Shown here one piece after another: positions 59,901-64,000 of a DNA stretch of 64,000 nt. The DNA comes from Desulfobacter vibrioformis DSM 8776 (lineage in GTDB: Bacteria; Desulfobacterota; Desulfobacteria; Desulfobacterales; Desulfobacteraceae): positions 1 to 64,000 of the forward strand of contig NZ_JQKJ01000003.1 of assembly GCF_000745975.1 (NCBI RefSeq), read 5' to 3'. The position numbers and the translations under genes are program-made. The notes under the pieces are model-generated. The model saw nothing but the letters and a program-made list of their open reading frames with translations. It made no database searches and was not told the DNA's origin. The number at the start of each line of letters is the position of its first letter. The stretch's first letter is position 1.

Positions 59901-60487
59901 ATGGATTCCACAAGATCTCCAAAAAACTCCAGACGCACCGGCTGTTTTTGCCCCGGGGAGAATATGTCAACAATACCGCCCCGGACAGCATACTCACCGG
60001 GATCCTCAACAAGGGTGGCCCGGGTATAACCGCTTGCTTCAAGGTTTTCCAGCAGCCCTGCCCTGTCAATCTCTTCATTGGCCATGATAAGTTCAAAACT
60101 GTTTGTCATCACTTCCCTGGGCATCAGAAAAGATAAAAGCGGATCAACATAAGTCACCAGAAGAAACCTGTCCCGGATTTTCTCACTAATGCTGAACAGC
60201 GCCGCAAGTCTTGAAGCTGACGTATCTTTATGAAAGGAAATGTTTTTTGCGCCCGGATAATGGCTGCCGGGGAAGAAAATAGTGCGCGGCTGTTCGGCCG
60301 GCATAAAAAATTGAAGATCGGAAATAAACGCCCGGGCTTTTTTGGCATCCGGCAAAACAACAACCAAAGGCTGGTTCAGACGACAAAACAGCTGGGCGAT
60401 CATCCATGCTTTAGGCGCATAGTTGTCACCCATGGCAAGCATGGTATGCTTGTTTTTTTTCAATGAATTTAAAATGGCATCAATCAT
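56993..60487 (-). CDS. mfd: Transcription-repair coupling factor
   Basis: 1164 residues, normal length. Order of parts: UvrB-like N-terminal region; CarD-type RNA-polymerase-interaction domain near 490-560 (GDFIVHIEHGVGRYEGLFSL); SF2 translocase with Walker A CGDVGYGKTEVAIRAAF and DEEQRFGVKHKE as motif II, SATPIPRTLHMSL as motif III, and QLRGRIGRGDDQAYAY as motif VI; TRCF C-terminal domain (DMKKELEDRYGRLPKPAENM). It removes RNA polymerase stalled at lesions and recruits UvrA. Confidence 0.96.
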   Translation of the reverse strand: MIDAILNSLKKNKHTMLAMGDNYAPKAWMIAQLFCRLNQPLVVVLPDAKKARAFISDLQFFMPAEQPRTIFFPGSHYPGAKNISFHKDTSASRLAALFSISEKIRDRFLLVTYVDPLLSFLMPREVMTNSFELIMANEEIDRAGLLENLEASGYTRATLVEDPGEYAVRGGIVDIFSPGQKQPVRLEFFGDLVESIRHFSPYTQRGTKELAEVIIVPATEAVITKQSLPHVQARLRQAGAQAGLTADAIRDYVNQIRDNGRFDGIESMLPIVYDSLATLFDYLPENTFFILDDASVLSTKATEFHDGLRHHFNALADEKRLSLPPESICRDWRAAEEKIFASKTLCFKQIMLEQDRDKAQILSLKCSDNRALSESLQNRTKDTTPLTPLVEWIEQQQQDVQSILFVLSQDAQARRLNALLAPYGIAPQFCGNFSCLSDKTPGIYFTVGTLSSGFIPDLENFSIVTEDEIFGRKRIRRRVSAKRDLKTEFIAPEELKSGDFIVHIEHGVGRYEGLFSLTVSGITQDFILVVYQDDDKLYVPVDRMEVIGKYIGVDGYAPVLDKIGSKSWTNAKAKARAEVEKMAADLLDLYARRKVAKGFSFSRPDNYYNDFEAGFPYEETRDQLRAIDDVHLDMEKDTPMDRLVCGDVGYGKTEVAIRAAFKAVNDGKQVALVVPTTILAEQHLNTFRDRFKDYPVITECLSRFRTRKEQTDILKRTAAGTVDIVIGTHRLLQKDVVFKSLGLLIIDEEQRFGVKHKEKLKQKRSAVDVLALSATPIPRTLHMSLTGMRDISVITTPPADRQPIISYITTYEETVVREAVVKELARKGQVFFVHNNIKTIFKTAENIQKLIPDAKVGVAHGRLSEAELEKVMEKFIHQQINVLVCTTIIESGLDIPSANTMIIDKAERFGLSQIYQLRGRIGRGDDQAYAYLFISDESRLTKDARKRLAALMEHRDLGSGFQIAMKDLQIRGAGTALGASQSGHIAAVGYDMFLKLLDHAVKDMKGEQVTEPLEPEINASMSSGFPEDYIESVEQRLTIYRRLSRLTRVSDISDMKKELEDRYGRLPKPAENMLLKIMLRIFAIKAGVKRLDLTPDVLVLEFSPDHMPRSLTDIETVLKKTVDARFVKKTCVRIQLGNKRSHISRALLETKQILSSISGALSPA

Positions 60488-60572
60488 TTAAAGCACCTGG
60501 GTATTTTTTAAACAAGGCTGAGAATTTATCATCCAGCCCCCAAGTGTGCAAGTTTTAAACTTTTTCCCGCCA

Positions 60573-61475
60573 TTATTTTCGAGGATGAAATTCATGATGC
60601 ATTTTAATCAGGTAATCCCGTGAAATATGGGTATAAATCTGGGTGGTTGAAATATCGGCATGGCCAAGCATGGTCTGGACCGACCGCAGGTCCGCCCCGC
60701 CCTCTATCAGGTGGGTGGCAAAGGAGTGCCGCAGGGTATGCGGGGAGACAGGCCGGGCAATGCCCGCAACAAGCGCATGTTTTTTTATAATTTTCCAGAA
60801 CGACTGGCGGGTCATGGGCTTGCCTGCCCTTGCAATAAACAGAAAGTCACTTGAAAGCTGCTTTAATGCCATGAGACGTCCCTGTTCCAGCCAAAGCCCT
60901 GCCGCTGCTTTGGCCTTTGAACCAATGGGGACAATCCGCTCTTTGGCGCCTTTGCCCATGACCCTGACAAGACCGGCGTCCAGATTCACGTCAGCCACCT
61001 TTAAAAATACAAGCTCTGAGACCCGAAGCCCGGCCCCGTACATGATCTCCATCATGGCAAGATTTCTTTGCCCTTTAGATGTTGTGGCATCACAGGCGTT
61101 CAAAAGAAGTTCCACTTCATGTACGGAGAGGACACCCGGCAGATGCTGGCCTATTTTTGGAATATCAATATCTTTTAAGGGGTTGGCGGATATCCGTTTC
61201 TCTCCTATCAGGTATTTATAAAATCCCCTGATGGAGATCAGGTATCTGGCCCTGGATTTGGCTGACAGGCCCTGGCGGGTCAGGTGAACCAGCCATCCAA
61301 GAATGGCTGTGGTGTCTGCATCGCAGATATTCTCGATCCCGTTGTCAGCCAGGTAATTAATATATGAGGACAAATCTGTGCCATAGGCTGTAATACTATT
61401 GGCAGAAAGCCCTTTTTCTATGGTCAGATAATCCATATATGCGTCTGCCAGTCCATGCATGGTCTCATCCTTCAT
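60573..61475 (-). CDS. xerD: Site-specific tyrosine recombinase (XerD-like)
   Basis: 300 residues. The N-terminal SAM-like domain (MDYLTIEKGLSANSITAYGTDL) is followed by a catalytic domain with R in GAGLRVSELVFLKV, K in GKGAKERIVPIG, HTLRHSFATHLIEGGADLRS (H-x2-R), the LGHADISTTQIYTH motif with the His and the nucleophile Tyr. It resolves chromosome dimers at dif with XerC. Length is standard. No dif site was identified. Confidence 0.93.
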   Translation of the reverse strand: MKDETMHGLADAYMDYLTIEKGLSANSITAYGTDLSSYINYLADNGIENICDADTTAILGWLVHLTRQGLSAKSRARYLISIRGFYKYLIGEKRISANPLKDIDIPKIGQHLPGVLSVHEVELLLNACDATTSKGQRNLAMMEIMYGAGLRVSELVFLKVADVNLDAGLVRVMGKGAKERIVPIGSKAKAAAGLWLEQGRLMALKQLSSDFLFIARAGKPMTRQSFWKIIKKHALVAGIARPVSPHTLRHSFATHLIEGGADLRSVQTMLGHADISTTQIYTHISRDYLIKMHHEFHPRK

Positions 61476-61481
61476 GGCTTG

Positions 61482-63368
61482 CTACTTGAAAAACTCGGAA
61501 AGACATCGAAAGCCGATAATGTTGGCAGTGGTGTCAAAAGGAAACAGGCCCCGGGAGCTGATGGTGACTGAATCCTTGGCATTCCAGGCCCCGCCTTTGG
61601 CCACATTGAATATCTTGTTTTTACGGGTGGCAAAGGGGGAAGGCTGGGTGTCAGATGTCCATTCCATGACATTGCCCAGCATATCAGCCATTCCGAAAAC
61701 ATTGGCGGCATGGTCATAGGTGTCCACAGGACTTGTGTCTGCAAGACCTGAAGATTCAATGTTCAATGCTCCCGGATCAAACTCATTGCCCCAGGGGTAT
61801 TTTAAAGCCATGTCCGTGCGGGCCGCAGCCTCCCACTCGGCTTCCGTGGGCAGACGGCGTCCGATCCAGGCGGCATAGGCAGAGGCATCATCCACACTGA
61901 TTTGAACCACGGGGTGGTATCTTTTACCGTAAAGGGTGGAGCCGGGTCCCAGCGGCTGGTACCAGCAGGCCCCTTTAACAATGGCAGATCCAGCCTGTTT
62001 GCCCCAGATCACTTTTTCTCCTTGTTTTTTAAACCGGGAATGGTAAACCGTTCCGACCCCTTTTCTTTCAGCTGTGGTGACATATCCCGTCTGTTCAATA
62101 AAAATTTCAAATAACGCATTGGTCACCGGATATTTACCCATATACACCTTGAGCATGTCAAAGGGTTGTAGTGCGATATTGGATTTCAAGGATTTTTCTG
62201 TGCCAATGGTATAGGTCCCTGCGGGGATTGTCATGTAAGCATTAAATTTTTTTTCACGCTCTCCCAAAGCATCGTCAAACTGTTCGGCAAGCTCCCGGGC
62301 TTTTCTAAATTCCTCCAGGGCGTTGAGTTCTTCTTCATCAAGCTCGTCAATCGCTTCTAAATCTTCATCTTCACCTAAATCAACTTCTTCTAGCTCCTGG
62401 TCCTCATCGAGTTCAATGTCTTCTATTTCTTCCAGGGACTCATCATCATCAATCTCAATATCTTCTATTTCCGTATCTTCATCAATCTCTTCCAACGCTT
62501 CAAGGTCTTCATCAAGTTCGACCTCTTGGATCTCCTGGTCTTCATCGATCTCTTCGACTTCTTCAAGGGCGTCATCCTCATCATCAACATCTTCTATTTC
62601 AACATCATCATCAATCTCCTGGATATCGCCATCAACAAGTTCCTCGTCTACCTCTTCAAGGTCCTCATCCTCATCAAGTTCGATCTCTTCGATCTCCTGG
62701 TCTTCATCGATCTCCTCGACTTCTTCAAGGGCGTCATCCTCAACCTCTTCTATTTCAACATCATCATCGATTTCTTCAATCTCAACGTCATCTTCGGGGG
62801 TGCCGTCTTCATCACTATCGGTTCCTTCGTGGTCATCAAAGATTCTGGCGCCAAGCCGGTCCAGCACCTTTTTAATCTCTTCTATGATATCAACTGCCTT
62901 ATGATCGGCATCAGGAGATTGAATTTGATTCAGGAATTCAGCGATGGCCTTAAGCACACCAGCAGCGTTGGTAAGATCAAATCCATCGGTTTTTACAGCA
63001 TCGCTGAAAGACTGCAAAAGGCTGGTTTTAGCATCCTCTGTCATATCAAAGATATTGGACTCGGTCAGCGTTATATCTTCAGGATTGAGGCCATTTTGGG
63101 ACAATTTTTTCAAATCGGCATTGATGGAGGATCTAAGACTGGAAAAATTTCTTCTTTTGGATTTTATTTTTGCAACATCATCCCCGACCTCCCAGATCTG
63201 ACGGATAATAGTGTCCCCGTCAATGGACGAAAGATCCTGAATACTCTCTTCGGACACATAATAGGTAAATATGCCCCGAACAGCCTTATCCTTGACAGAT
63301 CCGGAGCGATAGTTAAGATTTTCTAATGCCTCGGTAATGCCTGACAGGGTGATGGATACATTGGCCAA
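61482..63368 (-). CDS. Acidic-repeat protein with FGE-sulfatase domain
   Basis: 628 residues from TTG 63368 (AAAAGGAG 11 bases upstream). Part one (1-180) is an unrecognised helical domain. Part two (about 190-350) is almost only Glu, Asp, Ile, Leu and Val in imperfect repeats (EEVEEIDEDQEIEEIEL type). Part three (about 380-628) is a formylglycine-generating-enzyme-like (SUMF1) fold: TIPAGTYTIGTE, YPVTNALFEIFIEQTGY, RLPTEAEWEAAAR, YPWGNEFD, DMLGNVMEWTSD, KGGAWNAKD and GFRCLSEF. The fold is also used by many non-catalytic proteins. The acidic part may be a flexible arm or metal sponge. Confidence 0.8.
   Translation of the reverse strand: MANVSITLSGITEALENLNYRSGSVKDKAVRGIFTYYVSEESIQDLSSIDGDTIIRQIWEVGDDVAKIKSKRRNFSSLRSSINADLKKLSQNGLNPEDITLTESNIFDMTEDAKTSLLQSFSDAVKTDGFDLTNAAGVLKAIAEFLNQIQSPDADHKAVDIIEEIKKVLDRLGARIFDDHEGTDSDEDGTPEDDVEIEEIDDDVEIEEVEDDALEEVEEIDEDQEIEEIELDEDEDLEEVDEELVDGDIQEIDDDVEIEDVDDEDDALEEVEEIDEDQEIQEVELDEDLEALEEIDEDTEIEDIEIDDDESLEEIEDIELDEDQELEEVDLGEDEDLEAIDELDEEELNALEEFRKARELAEQFDDALGEREKKFNAYMTIPAGTYTIGTEKSLKSNIALQPFDMLKVYMGKYPVTNALFEIFIEQTGYVTTAERKGVGTVYHSRFKKQGEKVIWGKQAGSAIVKGACWYQPLGPGSTLYGKRYHPVVQISVDDASAYAAWIGRRLPTEAEWEAAARTDMALKYPWGNEFDPGALNIESSGLADTSPVDTYDHAANVFGMADMLGNVMEWTSDTQPSPFATRKNKIFNVAKGGAWNAKDSVTISSRGLFPFDTTANIIGFRCLSEFFK
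62326..62790 (-). repeat. Imperfect tandem repeats encoding the acidic tract
   Basis: GAA/GAT-rich repeats. A block of about 50 bases beginning ATCTCCTGGTCTTCATCGAT on the plus strand occurs at about 62532 and again at about 62692 with one mismatch, so the larger unit is about 160 bases. Such repeats can change copy number by recombination or slippage. Confidence 0.75.
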
Positions 63369-63536
63369 ACCTTGAAATGCTCCTTTTAAACAGTCTTGAA
63401 AGACTTTAATTCTACTATATTATAAAGAAATCTGAATCCGGGATGATATACGGTTTTGCCCAAATACAAGTTTTAACATGCTTTTTGTACAGATATTATG
63501 ATATAAGATATTATATATTTCAACTGCACAAAAATC

Positions 63537-63565
63537 TTGATCTTAATGCAAAAATAAAAAATAAT
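63537..63565 (+). promoter_or_regulatory. Likely promoter of the ParA-type gene
   Basis: TTGATC at 63537-63542, a spacer of 17 bases, and AATAAT at 63560-63565. It lies about 88 bases before the start codon in an A+T-rich divergent intergenic region (63369-63652). On the minus strand a TATAAT-like hexamer at 63419-63424 may serve the acidic-repeat gene, but no good -35 goes with it. Confidence 0.45.
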
Positions 63566-63652
63566 TTTTCTGCTGTGTGCAGATGAAAGCCCAGATCCTA
63601 TAGCATTGGGAGTTGATAAATTTTTTATGCGTATGCCAAAGGGATAATAAAG

Positions 63653-64000
63653 ATGAGAAATGTATTGACTATTTCGGGACTGAGGGGGGGGACCGGCAAG
63701 AGCACCACAGCCCTTAATCTATCCGCTTCTGTAGCACTTTATGGAAAAAAAGTGCTGCTGGTTGACTGCGACCCCCAGGCAACTGTATCCCAATGGCGTA
63801 AAATTGATTCAAAGGGGAATAATCATGACCTTGCACAGGTGCTGGCCGGCAGAATAAGCATCCATGATGCGGTATCCGGAACCGATATTGACGGACTGGA
63901 TATCCTGCCGGCTGGTTTCGGTCTTTTTTCCATATCCCTTAAACTTGCCAGGCGGATAGACAACGAAAAGCTTCTTCGCCTTGTTATTGATGAAATCGAG
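63653..64000 (+). CDS. ParA/MinD-type ATPase (3' end outside the window)
   Basis: The first 116 codons. The deviant Walker A motif GLRGGTGKSTTA lies near residues 9-20, LLVDCDPQATVS near 39-50 (Walker A'/switch I), and LDILPAGFGLF near 84-94. ParA-type proteins form ATP-dependent dimers on DNA or membrane to partition chromosomes or position complexes. AAAGGGATAATAAAG supplies the ribosome-binding site. The frame is open to the last base of the window. Confidence 0.88.
   Translation, partial: MRNVLTISGLRGGTGKSTTALNLSASVALYGKKVLLVDCDPQATVSQWRKIDSKGNNHDLAQVLAGRISIHDAVSGTDIDGLDILPAGFGLFSISLKLARRIDNEKLLRLVIDEIE

Noticed and set aside
62323-63326. Long plus-strand frames opposite the acidic-repeat gene, one almost only Ser
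   Set aside because: They are artefacts of the GAA/GAT repeats read in reverse; the minus-strand gene has recognisable domains at both ends.
1-64000. CRISPR arrays, rRNA or tRNA genes
   Set aside because: I looked for regularly spaced identical repeats and for tRNA/rRNA-like sequences and saw none; a covariance-model scan would be needed to exclude a tRNA fully.

Overview
The window reads as a chromosomal segment of an anaerobic, probably sulfate-reducing Desulfobacterota (Desulfobacteraceae-like) bacterium. The main support is the block metF-metV-mvhD-hdrA, which is typical of organisms running the Wood-Ljungdahl methyl branch with Hdr/Mvh-type electron-transfer modules. The very large number of radical-SAM enzymes also fits an anaerobe. 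The organism is an inference; no rRNA or other phylogenetic marker is present.

Layout. (1) 6-1746: a complete IS3-family insertion sequence. It has cut off the 5' part of the first gene of the next block. (2) 1703-21595: one tightly packed co-directional gene string of about 16 genes, most overlapping by 4 to 20 bases or separated by fewer than 30. It holds seven radical-SAM proteins with eight radical-SAM domains, including a protein with two such domains. It also has a membrane phosphodiesterase-like/methyltransferase fusion, a CMP-sugar synthetase, two Cys-Pro-rich small proteins resembling the TIGR04076 type, an SDR and a methyltransferase. (3) 21596-21992: a short break with a decayed IS200-type transposase start. 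(4) 21993-41607: sugar-nucleotide and decoration genes. They include a nucleotidyltransferase/PfkB kinase fusion, epimerases, a transketolase split into two distant genes, a sulfotransferase-like protein, five methyltransferases, two more radical-SAM proteins, a hexapeptide acyltransferase, a phosphoheptose-isomerase-like protein, a HAD phosphatase, an APH-like kinase, GalE and a GT2 glycosyltransferase. (5) 41604-49039: a methyltransferase-cupin fusion, then a toxin-antitoxin island (Phd/PIN and HipBA, a broken cyclase gene and a frameshifted PIN relic) next to a Maf-type (DUF115) glycosyltransferase-like gene. The last ~100 bp of the Maf gene recur as a relic on the other side of the island. 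(6) 49130-54854, minus strand: IscU-like protein, then hdrA-mvhD-metV-metF ended by a clear intrinsic terminator. (7) 55323-64000: housekeeping-like genes: EI24 membrane protein, class IV aminotransferase, mfd, xerD, an acidic-repeat FGE-sulfatase-domain protein, and the start of a ParA-type ATPase.

How the genes may work together. Regions 2 to 5 look like one large surface-polymer locus, possibly glycan or glycolipid and possibly linked to flagellin or S-layer modification because a Maf-type gene lies beside it. It would make an unusual nucleotide sugar with a heptose-like activation logic (isomerase, phosphatase, kinase, nucleotidyltransferase, epimerases, transketolase) and then modify it heavily by methylation, radical chemistry, acylation and perhaps sulfation. 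The dense radical-SAM block at 6602-21595 is the best candidate for a new system; no known pathway that I recognise has this gene content. Region 6 is probably an electron-bifurcating or ferredoxin-linked methylene-tetrahydrofolate reductase complex with an unusually long, duplicated HdrA.
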